The notes: generated by a model not told the origin, from the letters alone. Positions 22,805-35,224 are shown, counted from the first letter of the stretch. The stretch: 64,000 nucleotides of DNA from Chytriomyces cf. hyalinus JEL632 (GCA_025435555.1 JAIWWG010000090.1:54883-118882); one strand, 5' to 3'. Made by a program: numbers and translations.

Positions 22805-22948
22805 GACGATTGTCTATAACGGAGTTAAGCTCGGTTGGGTCGCGTTTGTTTTGATTCGACTTTTTTACATAAACACAACAAAAATTACTGTTCTACTCAA
22901 AGCAGTATTGCGCACTTGACAACACACAAATCACTCCCCCTCACTCTT

Positions 22949-24827
22949 TTAAAATAAAGGAACAAGCTGCTTCTTGTTCACTTTCCCCATCGCATTCCGC
23001 GGAATCTCCCTGCAAAAACGCCACAACGTGGGAACCTCATACTTTGCCACCGCATCTTTCAACTGCAACGCCAGCTGTGCCTCCATTGCTTTTGCATCTT
23101 GAACATCCTCTTGCATCGCCACAACGGCTGCAACACGTTCTCCCCAGACTTCATCTGGAATCCCCAACACAGCCACGTCTGTCACACCTTTTAATGACAG
23201 CAACTCGCGTTCAATCGTCAAGGCTGACAGTTTGAAGCCTCCAGATTTGATAATGTCCATTGACGCGCGACCGAGGATTTGAAAGTAGGAGTGAGGTTGT
23301 GTGATGGTGACAATGTCGCCGGTTAGAAACCATTCGCCGTTGAAGGATTTCTTGGTTGCTTTTGGGTTGTTCCAGTATCTGATTGTTCAATTGAGAGGGG
23401 TTTAGTTGAATGATGATGCAAAAACCATGCTTACAGATCCAACTCAACTCTTTAAACACCTGAGGACCGCGAATCAACAGTTCGCCCGTCGATCCCGGCA
23501 CCAAAGTCACATCCTCTCCATTCTCATCTTGAATTCGCGCCTCAACACCTTGAAACGGAACCCCGACTTTCCCAGGAAGCCTGGGCCCTTCATACCGATT
23601 CCCCAACGCCATTCCAATTTCAGTCATACCATATCTTTCTAGCAACCGGTGTCCACTCACTCGTTCCCATTTATCAAACACTGGAGAAGGCAGTGCCGCG
23701 CTTCCAGACACCATTAACCGAAACTGTGCGCATGCGGACGTCATGGACGATTGTTGGTCGATTGGGACGGAATCAAAGTGTTCTAAAAGTCGTGCGTAGA
23801 TGGTTGGAACTGCCATGAAGAGGGTTAGGTCGCGAGATGGGGATGTGAAGCGAGACCAGGTTTGTTTTGGGGATAGTTTTTCTGGTGCCATTTCGAGGGT
23901 CGCGCCTGCTGAGAGTGCGCATGTGACAACGTTGATTACACCCTATTTTTTGTTTTTGTTTTGTTTGTTTTTGGTTTAGATTGATGTGAACTGCAGTTTT
24001 TGATGCATGAACGCACATGAACGTGATGCAAGGGCAAGACCAACAAAATCTTGTCGCTTTCGACCCACTTCCACGCAGTCAGAAGTGAAGAAACCTGCGC
24101 CTCGATATTTGCAAACGTCGTCAACACGCCTTTTGGTTTTCCCGTTGTCCCAGAAGTATAAATGATCATTGCGCCCTGGTCCTTGTCCATCTCGCGAAAC
24201 TCCGCCACTGAAACTTGTTCAATATTGTTTGAAGTGACTATGGGTTCCAAGTCTGAATCCGTGACAACTGTTGTGCGTACGTTTAAACTCTGAAGGCGAT
24301 CATCCAGCAACGCGTCTTTCAAAGCATTTGTAAACGTGGGGTGGTGCAGTACAATGGATGACTGAGAGTCGCTGATGACGTGGGCCAGTTCGTTTGCGGG
24401 ATGGGCCGTGCAAAGTGGGACGGCAATACATTCCTGAATACGATTTGAGTTTTGGATGCATGTTTTGGGCAAACGAAAAACTACTCACTTTCGCCCAAAT
24501 GGCCCACTGTACAGCCACGTACGAGTATTGGCGGGGAAATAGGAACGCGACTCGGGATCCTTTTCGACTGCGGTTTTTTTTTGGAGAGGAGTGGCAGTGA
24601 GATTGGGGACCGAATGACAGTCGAAGACTCAAACAAGGGTAACAGGATTCGTACATGTCTGCTAAGGGACCTCGTCCAAGCCGGTCGGCGTCTCGCAGGA
24701 GTTGTGCGTATGTAAACGAGCCTCGCACGTCCACCACGGCCACCTTGTTCTGCAATTGCTTCGTGGCAGCGTTGCGGAACACGCTGAACCGGGGCAGTTG
24801 GATCGCTTTTGATGTGATCCTGTCCAT
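22949..24827 (-). CDS. AMP-forming acyl-CoA synthetase, ACSF3/malonyl-CoA synthetase-like
   Basis: The gene starts at ATG 24827 and is split by several short introns. Adenylate-forming signatures appear in order: IIYTSGTTGKPKGVLTT (P-loop A3), VPTIYARL, RYGMTEIGMALGNRYEGP (A5, with the RYGMTE of the ACSF3 group), GEWFLTGDIV (A7), ILGRASMDIIKSGGFKL (A8 hinge), and GKVNKKQLV at the end (A10 with the catalytic Lys). It would activate a short dicarboxylic or fatty acid to the CoA thioester. Malonate or methylmalonate is likeliest given the RYGMTE and SGGFKLSALEIE-like signatures, and a mitochondrial role is possible. The N-terminus (LPRFSVFRNAATKQ) is mildly basic, but no clear targeting peptide was proven. 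The stop at 22949 is just upstream of the ZZ/EF-hand start. Confidence 0.87.
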
Positions 24828-24962
24828 ATGTTCGTTGAGTCCGCTTAAATTATTTGAACAGTAAATAAAGACGGTAACTTGTTCTTTTTAACCCCTCCAA
24901 AAAAAACAACTTGGACGCTCGCAAACTTTTTATAACAAACAGAATGCGTGTGTGTGTTTTCA

Positions 24963-26044
24963 CTACTCCTCCGTCAGCAAATCATCCAAAATGGGCGCGC
25001 CATTCGCGTCGACATCCACCAATCTGAACTCAACAATCGCCAACGGCACATTCTTGGACCCAGACTTGAAAATGATTGTGTGCGGCTGATTGTGCGTGTA
25101 CTTGAGCATGTTGAACGTCATTCCCTGCGATTTGCGCGCAACTGCGTAAGCAGAGGAAAGTAAAAGGGAATAAAAAATAGCACTCACCATCATCAAATCA
25201 AACGTGTTGAAATCCACAAACGGCGAATACACCTCAAAACTATACACTTTATCCGTCGTCAATGTCACTGCCTCTCGATTCACTTTCTTTTGGAAAAACT
25301 TGCGCCGCGGTTCACAAGCATCTTTCGCAAATGGAAGCCCTTTTGCCGCAGATGTCTGAAGTAAGCTCGAGTCCTCCTTCAACTCATTCCGACCTCCCCA
25401 CGTCCATTTCCCTACAACAGATTCGGATTGCGCTTTCGTGATGGGGCCTTGTGGAAGCGGTCCTGGGGCTGGGTCGACTCGGAATAAATTTTGCGAGGAT
25501 AGAGCGGTGGAGTATGTCCATGGGCTTTGGGCGTATAAATCGTGCGAGAATGTGGAGTCGACCATCGTGGCTGGGTAAACAAATAAAAAATTCAGCCGTG
25601 TTCAAAAAAACCAATTTGCCCAAGCTTTCCCTTCTGGGAGAGCGCAGCAGCAACACACAAAAACAAAAACAGTCCGCGGGCGTACTCACCAATCTTGAGA
25701 ACAACGCTAGATCCAAACGGAACTTTGACAGGCCGATGCCAAATGGTGCCCTGAACAAAGTCATCGCCATTCATGTCCTCCTTAAACCTCCCTTGCAACT
25801 GCAGTGAAAACAGTCTCTTTCGCTCTCCACTGAAATAATCGGATGATGGAATGGAAGGGCTGTTGTCGGTTGTTACGCCGTTGGTGTTGTTCTTGACCCG
25901 CATGACAACGTTGCCGCAAAAGAGGGGGCCGTCTACGAATGCGGGATTTGCATCGTCGTTTGTGTTGTAGATTTGCAGGTTGGAGTATGTGGAGCCGATT
26001 CGCACGAGCAGCTTCTTCTTGGGGGCAGATGTTGTGGTGGCCAT
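24963..26044 (-). CDS. DUF1769 (Duc1-like) fungal protein
   Basis: Three main exons start at ATG 26044. The first holds LLVRIGSTYSNLQIYNTND, FVDGPLFCGNVVMRVKN and FSLQLQGRFKED ... DDFVQGTIWHRPVKVPFG. This order (a G-x-V-x-V-R strand, the S-x-Q-x-Q-G-R-F motif, then a DD...G...RP segment) is the signature of the DUF1769 family. The second exon has the W-S-P-W-like and cysteine-poor middle, and the last exon ends with IIFKSGSKNVPLAIVEFRL. The family is fungal; Duc1 of fission yeast is a plasma-membrane-associated phosphoinositide-binding member. The gene diverges from the phytochelatin synthase gene with 210 bp between start codons. Confidence 0.8.
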
Positions 26045-26254
26045 TTTCCGTGACTTTTTTTTTTTTTTTCGGGATTTTGGGATTTTGGGACTTATGGATT
26101 TCTTTAAATTTAGCAAACTGGGCGAATTATTTTCCGAATATTTCGAGCATTTATTTGCTGAATTATTGGGCGCAATAAAGGCTGTCTGGATGGCTGTTAC
26201 TGTCTGACGTGCTGTCAATCTTGTCGCTGATGCGTTGAATTTTTTCATTCGAGA
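26045..26254. promoter_or_regulatory. Shared divergent promoter (DUF1769 / phytochelatin synthase)
   Basis: Only 210 bp separate the two start codons, so both core promoters must lie here. A poly-T/A run at about 26057-26068 is next to the DUF1769 start. No metal-response element could be named with confidence. Confidence 0.5.
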
Positions 26255-29200
26255 ATGCCAGCCCCGCCCGTGCCACAAATCTTCCACGCGATGCAAGACC
26301 ACCAGACACAGACTCGCCTGGCTCTCAGGGAGCCACCACCCCCATCCTTTCTCCAACGCGATCCAGACACATCTCCTCGGAATACGAAATCGCAGTACAA
26401 AATCTTCAAAAGCGTGTCAGAGTCGCAGCTGTTTTCCTCAGAAATGGCCATGTTTAAGAAATCCTTGTTCTCAGCGGAGTCCTCGTCTGGCAGCAGCTGC
26501 GCCGAAGAGAACGATGCAAGGGAGTCTGCTGATGCTCCCACGCGCAACAACAACACCAGCAACACTCAACATCCCCGCACGTCCATTCGGTTTTCAAAAT
26601 CTCCATTACATTCAACTGCAATTTCTTTCGGCCAAATGAGTCCAGAGATCCTGCTGTCAAACAGCGATGATACCGGCTTCTCTAGCTTCCCAGCCTCCTC
26701 GCATCATGGCTATCTCCAACACAGTAGTACCGCCAGATTCCAGCAACAGCTACCAACACTGTCGCAACGCAAACCGACAACCATACCCACAGCCTCAGCC
26801 ACAACTTCCACTCCGCCAGCAGTAACACCTTCAAAGCGGCCCGCAAGCGGTTCCAGCCAACGATCCACCTTTCTCCGCCAGCAAGTCACCCAGCCTACAA
26901 CCAGCTTCTACAAGCGCAACCTCCCGACCACTTGCACATCCTTCCAAAGCCGTGAAGGCCGAGCCATCTTTGCGCAAGCATTGCAAGGCGCTTACATGGA
27001 GTGCTACTATAACCTCGCGATGCACTATACGACTCAGAGTGAGCCTGCGTACTGTGGGCTCAGCACGCTTGTCATGTCACTCAATGCGCTGGGGGTTGAT
27101 CCGTTGCGGCAGTGGAAAGGCGTGTGGCGGTGGTTTGACGAGAGTACGATTGAGACTGTGAGGGATCTGAAGGAGATTCAGGTGGACGGGATCACGCTGT
27201 GCGAGTTTGAGTGTATTGCCCGTATGAACGGGCTTGCGGCCGAGAGTAAGCGGGCGGATGCTGTGTGAGTAGTTCTTTCTCTCTTTCTTCTGCTGCTGCT
27301 GCTGCTGAGTTCATGAGCTGAAGGGCTAGCGTGGACAGCAAGGCAAGGCAAGGGTGTAGGAGGGAGTGTGGCCCACGTCGGTGTAACCGCCTCGTTGGCA
27401 CAACACGTGTTCAAAAAAATTTGAGCAACACACTGACACGTGATTTTTCGTTACGGCAGAACCAAAGACGCGTTCCTGCGGGACCTCAAACGCGCCTGTG
27501 CGTCTCAGTCGGAAGTGCTCGCTGTCTCTTACCACAGAGGTACTCTTAACCAGACTGGCACGGGTCACTTTAGTCCAGTTGGCGGGTAATATCTTTCCCT
27601 TATCTGTTTACTGGATCGCTTAAGCCCCTTTATCTGACAGGTTCAACGAGGAGAGCAACCAGGTTCTTGTCTTTGATGTTGCGCGATTCAAGTACACTGC
27701 ATACTGGGTCTCACTGGATTTGTTGTGGTGAGCTGTCCCTTTGAATACCTGTTGCCCTGCTAACCCTGCTTGACGCTGGAAACAGGGAATCCATGCTGCC
27801 AATTGACGAAAGCACTGGAAAACCGAGGTAAAGATGCCATTATCCGAGATTTAAACAAATGGTATGCCCAACCCCAAGTCTTCCACCCAAAAAACAGAGG
27901 ATACTGCCTGCTCTCGAAAGGAAAACGTGGTCTCATCCACTCGGCCATTGGCAAAATCTCGGAATCATACACACAACCATGGCCCATCGCCGTCAAACGC
28001 CTTGTCAAGGATCTCATTGTTTCAAAACCGCTCCTCGAAACATTCCCCAATGCTGCGCAGGAAAAGTCGTTCCATCGAGCATCCGAATCGTTGTTGAGTT
28101 TTGAAAGCCAGACAGAGTTGTATGAGTCGTTGCCGTTGCTGGGTGGTCGAACTACGGAAAAGAGGAATTCGTTGGAGCAGGTTGTGGATACGGTCCTTAA
28201 AAAGATTCCGGCAGATTTCTTTGCAATGTCAGAGAATGCGCTTTTTGCGCCGCCGTTGGATGAAAGTCTTATGGAGGTTTGTGTGTGTGTGTGTGTGTGT
28301 GCTTGTATTTTTGATGTCATACTCACCCAATTTCTTGGAACAACAAACACAGCCCTTCAGCAAACATGAAAAAACATCGCCTTATTTTCCTGACGACATG
28401 CGACTCCACCTCTCCCAAACACACTTATACAATCTCGTTCGAAAAGCGCTTTACAAACGCCAACAACTGACACGCAAATCGCAACACGCCGCGTCCATCG
28501 CTGCGGCCAACAAGTCACGTGGATACCCCTATTTTTCCGAGGTGCCAACTCTTGGCTCTTCAAATTGTCTAAATAACCCGACATCTCTCAGTCCGTCTTC
28601 ACCTGGTGCTGATGCAACTCATTCACGCAGTATCAGCGAGAATGCACCCGCGTTCCCGAGGTTTACTCATGTGAATAGTACAAGTTTACCTTCGTGTGCC
28701 ACGTCGGCGTTTTCCTCTGCGCCGGCAGTGACAACAAGCACTGCAGCAGCAGCCAACAGCAACAATACAATCATACCAAACAACAGCAGCACCATTCCAA
28801 CTGGAAACAAGAACTCTGCAAACAGTGCGAACCCGCACTGCAGTAAAACACACGCTGTCTGTGAATGCGATTCGTACATCCACGGCGACTACTTTTCGCG
28901 GTGTAAACGCCATGTGCATGGGTATACTGATTTTGTCGCGTTTTTAACGCTGTGTGTGGCGGCGATTGTGAGTGCCGGGCAGGTTGTTGCGCAGAAACAG
29001 AATGTTAGTACTGTGAGGCAACAATTGAAGCGGCAGGCGTCTGTTCCTTCTTCGGCTGTTGAAGGTCATGTTGCTGGTGGTGGTAGTTCTTGTGAGAATG
29101 CTGGCGTTGCAGGGGCGCATGCGGAAGACGGGTTTGACGTTGACTGCATGTGTCGGTTGTTTTTTGCAGTGCCTGGTGCAGAGAGCCCTGATATGTGTGC

Positions 29201-29297
29201 AAATGTTGTTTCTGGGTGTTTTGGGAACAGGGTTGTTGAGAGAGAGGTGTCGTTGTTGAGGGATAGTTTTTTGGCAATCAGTCTTGTTGTCAAGTAG
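26255..29297 (+). CDS. Phytochelatin synthase with long N-terminal and Cys-rich C-terminal extensions
   Basis: Six exons: 26255-~27265, ~27460-27588, ~27641-27728, ~27786-27829, ~27897-28276 and ~28353-29297, about 865 residues. Phytochelatin synthases are papain-like gamma-Glu-Cys dipeptidyl transpeptidases that build metal-binding (gamma-EC)n-G peptides from glutathione. The catalytic triad is visible: Cys in PAYCGLSTLVMSLNALGVDP, His in GTGHFSPVGGFN, Asp in VLVFDVARFKYTAYW. The catalytic domain starts around residue 220, after a Ser/Thr/Pro-rich extension unusual for the family, where 400-500 residues are common. The C-terminal region has clustered Cys (HAVCECDSYIHGD, DCMCRLFF) as in other family sensors of metal. 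The intron at ~28277 starts with a (GT)n run. It is probably cytosolic. Assignment of the catalytic part is firm. Confidence 0.9.
28277..28302 (+). repeat. (GT)n microsatellite in intron
   Basis: A GT dinucleotide run immediately follows the splice donor of the fifth phytochelatin synthase intron. It may vary in length between strains. Confidence 0.8.
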
Positions 29298-29507
29298 TTT
29301 CCTTCGTGTGCGGACTTTTATATTTTTGGTTTTGGGGGACTTTTTATTTACTTTCTTATTTCTCTCCTTTTTAAGTACTATTTTGGTGTGTATTTATTTC
29401 TTCCTTTTTCTGTCGAAGCAGCCAAGTAAAGAAGCCTTTCATCAAATTGATGCTGACACGTTCTTCAAAAAAAACGGTTTTTGGGCCAAAAAGAAATAGA
29501 AGACACA

Positions 29508-31095
29508 TCAAAACGCGCCTTCATCCAACAACTTGAGCACACTCGCAAAACTCAACGCAACCTGAAACGCAAACGTACTACTCCCTCCATCACGAAACGA
29601 CGCCCCGCCGCCACCCGCCGCCGCACCGCCGCCATGGTTATACCCAGAAGACTGTGCAACACTCTGCTTCACATTTGCAACTTGTCGCGTTGCAGTCTCC
29701 ATTGCGCGCTTCGCGGCTGCTTGCAGGTTGGCTCCCATCCCCGCGACTACGCTTGAACTTGATGATGGTCTTGGTCCTGCGTCGTCATTTCCTGTGGGAG
29801 CTGCTGCAGGTGTTGTTTCTGTGTCTTGTGGGGTACTGGATGGGGCGTCACGGTCAACGTTGCTTCGTGGCTTTCTCACGTCTCCAAGAACAACCACATT
29901 TGTCCAGTACATGTCAAATGGACTCACAGATACGACTGCGTTTGCGTTGATTGCCACTTGAGCGTGTGGAGTGTTTTGTGGAGCCGGTGAAGTTGAGTTG
30001 ATGTTGCTGTTTTTACGCAACGCATCCGTCACAAGCGGCACGACAATAAAATAGGGCGGCAACCTCTGCGCAAGGAGCGGGAACGATTCAAGCGCATTCG
30101 GAAGACGCAAGTACGAATTCAGAGGGCTTGGTACTTGTTTTGTCAAAATCACGCGTGTTTCCGTTTTTGACGTGTTTAAACTTGGTTTATGGATCAGGCA
30201 AGAGATTTGGGCAATGTTGATAAAGAGAAGTGTTCCAGATGGGTCCAAGTTGGGAACGTCTAGAATTGTTGAAGGGTGGTCTGCGGTGTTGTGGAGGTCT
30301 GTGCCTGCAATTCGTGACGTGATGGACGAGATTTGTGCCGCCATTTTGTGGGGTTGCAGGATTGGTTGTTTGACTTGTTCGACAGTTACAAACTTGACAA
30401 ACGACCTGTTTTCCGTGTTTCCCAGGTATCCCGTAAAGAAATTCGCCGGTAGCTCCGACAGCACAGCTCTATTGTGTTTGTACAAAAACCCTTAAGTACC
30501 ACAACAGTTGTCGACGAAAAAACAAAGATATCGGCATTTACCTGTTGAATGCTCGCGCCTCTGCGTCTAGAAGCGCTTGTTTCTCTGATATCGCGCCCAT
30601 TCTCTTTGTCACGCTGTGTGCCAGTGCACTTCCAAAGTTTCCTGTTGCCGCAGGTTTGCCTGGTGCGTCTCGTGGCGGCAACGGCGGTGGGGACTGAGAC
30701 GGAGTATGTTGCGGATGCACAGGTGGGAAAGGGGACTTAAAGTCGTCGTTGTAGTCGTCCGAAGAAGCGATCGATGGGGTGTACTCTGGTAGCTGTGGCT
30801 TTGGGCGGAGTGGGGGGACGTCGTGCCTTGCTGCTTCTGCTGCCTTGTCACTGCTAAAGATTGGGGAATGGACTTCTATGATCGGTTCTGGAGTGGAGAC
30901 TGGAGTAAAGGTGGGTTTTGTGGTCAGGTCCAAGAAACAGTCATCACATCCGCAACACTCACAGTCGGACTCGATCGCACTGAACCGCGACATCCCGTCC
31001 GCGCCGATTGCGACATCATCGAGCGCATTGGCCCACACGAGCTGCGAGTCTTCAAAGCCTTCTTGGTCGTGATCGTTCATGGGTGTGCCTTTCAT
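29508..31095 (-). CDS. Hypothetical Pro/Ser-rich protein, Gly-rich C-terminus
   Basis: Two exons: 31095-~30542 and ~30472-29508, joined through GTAAAT...CAATAG so that ...ARAFN runs in frame into RAVLSELPANFF. About 505 residues. The first exon is acidic with a Cys cluster (CECCGCDDC) and then a PPLPPR-containing Pro-rich region that could bind SH3 domains. The second exon has a folded-looking part (FTGYLGNTENRSFVKFVTVEQ ... SGTLLFINIAQISCLIHK ... YFIVVPLVTDALR) and ends in a low-complexity GGGAAAGGGG stretch and an amphipathic helix. I recognise no family. Splice and frame continuity make it a convincing gene, but no function is proposed. Confidence 0.65.
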
Positions 31096-31637
31096 GTGTG
31101 CGTGCTTTTGGGGGGTGTCTTATTTTAAAAGTTCAACAACAGCATCCACGAATTCAAACGCATTACGCACATACAGCAAGAGCAAGCTTTCTTTCACATC
31201 AGACTGACGAAAGCACAAGAGTTTCTTAGACGCAAGAGGAAAGAGACAACGGGAACTCTCTGCCCATCGTGCTCCTCCTCATCCTCATCGTTGGGAGAGC
31301 CAGACGACGCAACAGCGGAGATTTTTCTTCCGTTGGATCCGTCCAGAGTCCTTCTTGGCAAGGAGCTCAGCAAGCTCATCTCAGATGGGGGCAAGCTTCT
31401 TGGGCGTGGGATCCAAACTTGGTGGCTCAATGAAGACAAAAGCAACCTTTCCTTTACTTGGCAACTCGAATTTTCATTGGTTGGAATTTTGCCACCCAGA
31501 CAAAGCACGCGTCACAGACCCCTCCCCCATCTCAACCAGCCCCTCCCCAGCTGCAGCCGCATAAATCCCCCGAAAATAGCAACACAATAATTGAAAAAAA
31601 AAAAGCAGAGAAATCCCATGTTTGTTTCAAGTCTCTC
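31096..31637. other. Intergenic, no gene seen
   Basis: Lies between the 5' end of the hypothetical gene and the 3' end of the CWF19-like gene. Plus- and minus-strand frames of 70-150 codons overlap but lack motifs, and the longest plus frame runs antisense into the CWF19-like last exon. A run of ten A's at 31593-31602 is the only simple feature. Confidence 0.5.
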
Positions 31638-34373
31638 TCAGAATTTCAAAAACTTTTTCATGCTTGTCGCAAACGCCCCTTCTTCCTCTTGGGACACTAC
31701 ACACCGCTTCCAATTTGCCTTGTCAGGGAACCCAAGCGCGTCTGCCAGAACGCGTCTACCATTCACCAAAAAATTGAAGAAAAATACTTGAGTAACAAAA
31801 AAGGGTACACATTGCATTTTGGATGTTTTTACCGTGCAAACTGCTGGTTGAAATATGTCCGCGGATCTCCATTCACCGGAAGAGTCAAAACAAGAACTTG
31901 ACCTTTATCTGGCAGCTCAATTCGGACATACGGCGTTGATGGGTCGGCCGGGATGGCTCCCTCAGGCATTGCCACGAGAGAGTCTCGCGTAGCTGCTTGT
32001 AAAAAGAGGTCCCGGATTTTATATTGCATTGCGGCTGGGATAGGTACAGCCTGTTCCATGCGCAAAATGAGCAAGAAGCAACAAATGGGGGGAAAAACAA
32101 TGTTCAACTCTCACCTGAACGTGCATATGATGCATTCGTCCAGACCCGCCAGGATACACTTCAAAAAAGACGGCCACGTCGCCCGTTTGCTCTTCTACAG
32201 CCTTGGAAATCGTATCGCGAGATGCATCCATCTCCTTCAATACCTCGGGGCTTTTGTCCATGATGTCTGCACGGCTCCCGAAATGACCCACAGGAACAAT
32301 CAGCAGATGCCCACCCCATGGACTTAGCCCGCCTTTAGCGCATGCAATATACGTTTCTTCTTGGATTGTCACAAGGAGGTGCTTTTCGAGATTGGGTGAA
32401 CTGAGGCAAAACCAGCATGCACCGGCTGTGAAAAAAAAAATTCGTCTTGGTTTCAGCAAAGGAGTGAACATGAAAAAAAAACCCTAAAATACTCAACGGT
32501 CTCTGTCAGAGGCTCTCACAGACGTTGTCCGCATTGCCTTTTCTGGACAAACAGTAATGTAGTGGCCACCCTGACCGCAGATTTTACACACGTATTCGGG
32601 GGGCGGCCGTTCGTAGTCCCTGGATCCAGGCGGCGGAAGGTTAGGGTTTACCGGACCGCTCGGCTTGTTATTGCCGCGCTGCGCACAGTCGGTGATCCAG
32701 TGGCCTGGTTGCTGGCAAATACGGCAAACGTATGTGTCGGGCGGGGCAGAGACTGATGGAAAATCAAATTAGCTGTTCAGTTTTTTTTTCCATCACAATA
32801 CATTTCTCACCTTTATGTGACTTGCCGCCGCGGTTATCGCCGGCATAAAAGTAGTTGCCGCCGTTATTTGCCTCCTGTTGCAAAAAAGACAGTCGCGAGT
32901 GAGATTTCATTCAGTTTCAACGACTGCTTTTTGTTTAACTTCACCTCCCCGACTCGCTTCCGTGCAGGATTCTGGCTGTGCGTGTTTGATGCGAACGGGC
33001 TTGATGTGACATTGGGAGGCATCTGGTACAATGTCTTTTCATCCAAAGTTGACATGGGTACAACATTGAAAGCGTAGAACCACTGTTGTTGGTGACAAGC
33101 GACATGTAAGAAAACATTGAGAATAAACGTCACTCCAAAAAAACTCACCCGCTCTTTTGATTTACTTTTACTTCCAGGGTACTTTGCCAGACCAATGAAT
33201 CGCGTAACGATCGCGTTCTTCTCCCCTTCACTGATTTCATTCATGTACGGCTCTCTCTCGAAAAACAAGCCCCCAGTTTTCTGCACATCATTCTCTTTCA
33301 CCACTGCAGCCGCATCCTTCTCCAATGCAGCTTTCTCGCTCTCCTGCTCAACCGCCACACCGTCTGCAGGAACCGCTTCCACCACCACACTTTCCCGTTC
33401 CAAAGAACACGAAGCCGCAAAATGATACCGCGGCCGCACACCCTTCACCAACGCTGCAACACCCGCAGACCCATCCGCAACTGTAACCCCTCTCGAACCG
33501 GCAACAAGACTCCTGCGCGCAACGCCATGCGCAAACTCGGTTGTGATGAGAACGTCTACTTGCGGTTGTTGCCCGCGTAATCCTGCCAATACTGTTTCAA
33601 TGGCGGCGTCGGTGAACTCGGATGAGGATGTGGGAGATGTTTCGTCGGTGGAGGTGGTGGTGGTGGTGGTGTGGAGGCCGGAGACGTAGGCGATTTTGAC
33701 GCCGTGGGTGGTTGTGTATAGACCGGTGGGGCCAAGGTGGTACAGGTTTGGGCAGAGTTCACCGCCGTTCATTTCAATGTGTGCTTGGACGGTTGAGGGG
33801 ATGGGGGTTTTGCCGGCAATAATGTAGGTTGTGGTTTGCACTATTTTTTTTTTTGTGGTGTTCGGGAGACGTCAGAACAAGACCAGCCAAACAACAAAGA
33901 GCAATTGAAGATAGAAGCAGTCAAAAGAAGGCAGCAACAAAATGAGAACTGGGAAGAAAAAAAAAAAAAGAAAGAAGAGAAAACACGATCATCCTGAACA
34001 AGAGGCGAACATCATCATACCTTCGATTTTGCCCGCGAGAAGCGATTCAGCCAACTGCGGGTATTGCGCAAGAGCAGCGTAAAAGTCGCCGACACAGAGC
34101 ATGAAACCAAACGGGCCGTGCTTTCCGTTGATGGAGGCAGTTTTCGAAAGGGCGGCCGAAAAGTCCGCTTCAGACTGGCATGCTGCGATGGAGAAGACCA
34201 GACTTGATACAACGAATTGTGTGCATGGGGTTGGGAGACGCAAGAGTTGAGCAGCGGTTCGAGAATACGGTTGCGTCGTTGGACAGATAGATGGGCGAGC
34301 AGCAAGAGTTAGAAAAGCGAGATCCGGGTTGCTTGTTTTCAAAGCGGAGAGGCCGAAAGACTCACACTTTCAT
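31638..34373 (-). CDS. CWF19-like protein 1 (Drn1/CwfJ family) with CCHC zinc knuckles
   Basis: The start is inferred at ATG 34373 in an exon of only 8 nt (ATGAAAGT), which splices to give MKVLVFSIAACQ, the first strand of the N-terminal metallophosphoesterase-like domain (then KHGPFGFMLCVGDFYA). Later exons hold ELCPNLYHLGPTGLYTT and IAYVSGLH, two zinc knuckles (CRICQQPGHWITDC, CKICGQGGHYITVC), the CwfJ_C_1 HIT-like domain (CWFCLSSPNLEKHL, PWGGHLLIVPVGHF, MHHMHVQ with the HxHxQ motif), and CwfJ_C_2, ending RRVLADALGFPDKANWKRC and EEE...F. It stops at TGA 31638. The family acts with the Dbr1 debranching enzyme on excised lariats and associates with late spliceosomes in the nucleus. All domains are present. 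The exon-1 junction is the least certain part. Confidence 0.88.
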
Positions 34374-34446
34374 CTGGCAACAAGCTCTGGTATTTTAAGC
34401 ACTTTCTTTGTGTTTTGATAAAATAAATATACCAAAAACCAACCCA
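34374..34446. promoter_or_regulatory. 73-bp divergent promoter
   Basis: The CWF19-like gene (minus, ATG 34373) and the small membrane-protein gene (plus, ATG 34447) start only 73 bp apart, so transcription start regions must overlap. The spacer is AT-rich (aaataaatataccaaaaacc). Confidence 0.55.
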
Positions 34447-35133
34447 ATGCGTGGGTCGTCGTGGCTGCTTCTTCTGGTTCTGGCTGGCATGGCCGCAGCT
34501 GCCGACATTACACTGTACTGCAAGTGTCTGTGTCCGCCCCACGAGAGCATCGTCCTGACCGTCCCCAAATGCACGCTGTGCACGAAAGCCTTCTGCATTG
34601 AAAACGGCGTATGCCCAAACATTACGCATCCTTCCACCGAGTCCACATCTTCCTCTTCAGTGTCGCTCACTTCTCTGTCATTGGCTACTGCTTCATCTGT
34701 TTCTTCAGCAGCATCATTATCATCGTCACTGTCATCAGCAGCTTCGGACGCCACAACCGCGACAGAGTCGCCCGAATCTTCCTCGCCAACTGCTACTTCC
34801 CAGTCTCCAACAAACCTCACGATTCAGAATCCCGAACACGCCCGTGGAATTTCTCATGAGGATGTGGAAGCCCACCTGCTGGATACCAGAGAAGAAGATG
34901 ATACTCTGTGGGTTGCAGAGTGTTTCCGTTGAGTGCCTGTTCTTGTGTCCTTTGATGTTTTTCGAATGTTGCGCTGACTACGCGAGTTTTGAACAGAACG
35001 CGGCTCGTACAAGGACGAAGTCATAATTTATATTTTCATCATTCTGGTATTGGGGCTGCTTGGATGGGCAGCGCTGCGACCGCATCTGGAGGGAATTCTG
35101 CAGAGATATGCGGGGTATTTGGAAATCAATTAA
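34447..35133 (+). CDS. Type I membrane protein, Cys-rich ectodomain and Ser/Thr stalk
   Basis: Exon 1 (34447-~34930) encodes a signal peptide (MRGSSWLLLLVLAGMAAAA), a short Cys module (LYCKCLCPPHESIVLTVPKC, CTLCTKAFCIENGVC) and a Ser/Thr-rich, probably O-glycosylated stalk. An intron (GTTGAG...GAACAG) leads to exon 2 (~34997-35133), which adds one membrane segment (VIIYIFIILVLGLLGWAAL) and a short tail. The splice keeps frame (CF-QRGSYKDEV), which supports the model. The CKCxCP...C..CT..FC pattern recurs in small fungal membrane proteins of unknown function. It is likely a surface or endomembrane protein. Confidence 0.75.
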
Positions 35134-35224
35134 GGAATACAGCTAAGAATCATGTAATGTATTATCGTATGCGCATGAACTTGCAGCAAGGAGGATGTGC
35201 AGCAACTGCCAGTGGGGAAGTGTA

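Noticed and set aside
27760-28350. 196-codon minus-strand open frame
   Set aside because: It overlaps the phytochelatin synthase exons in antisense; the plus strand explains the region with known motifs and in-phase splicing.
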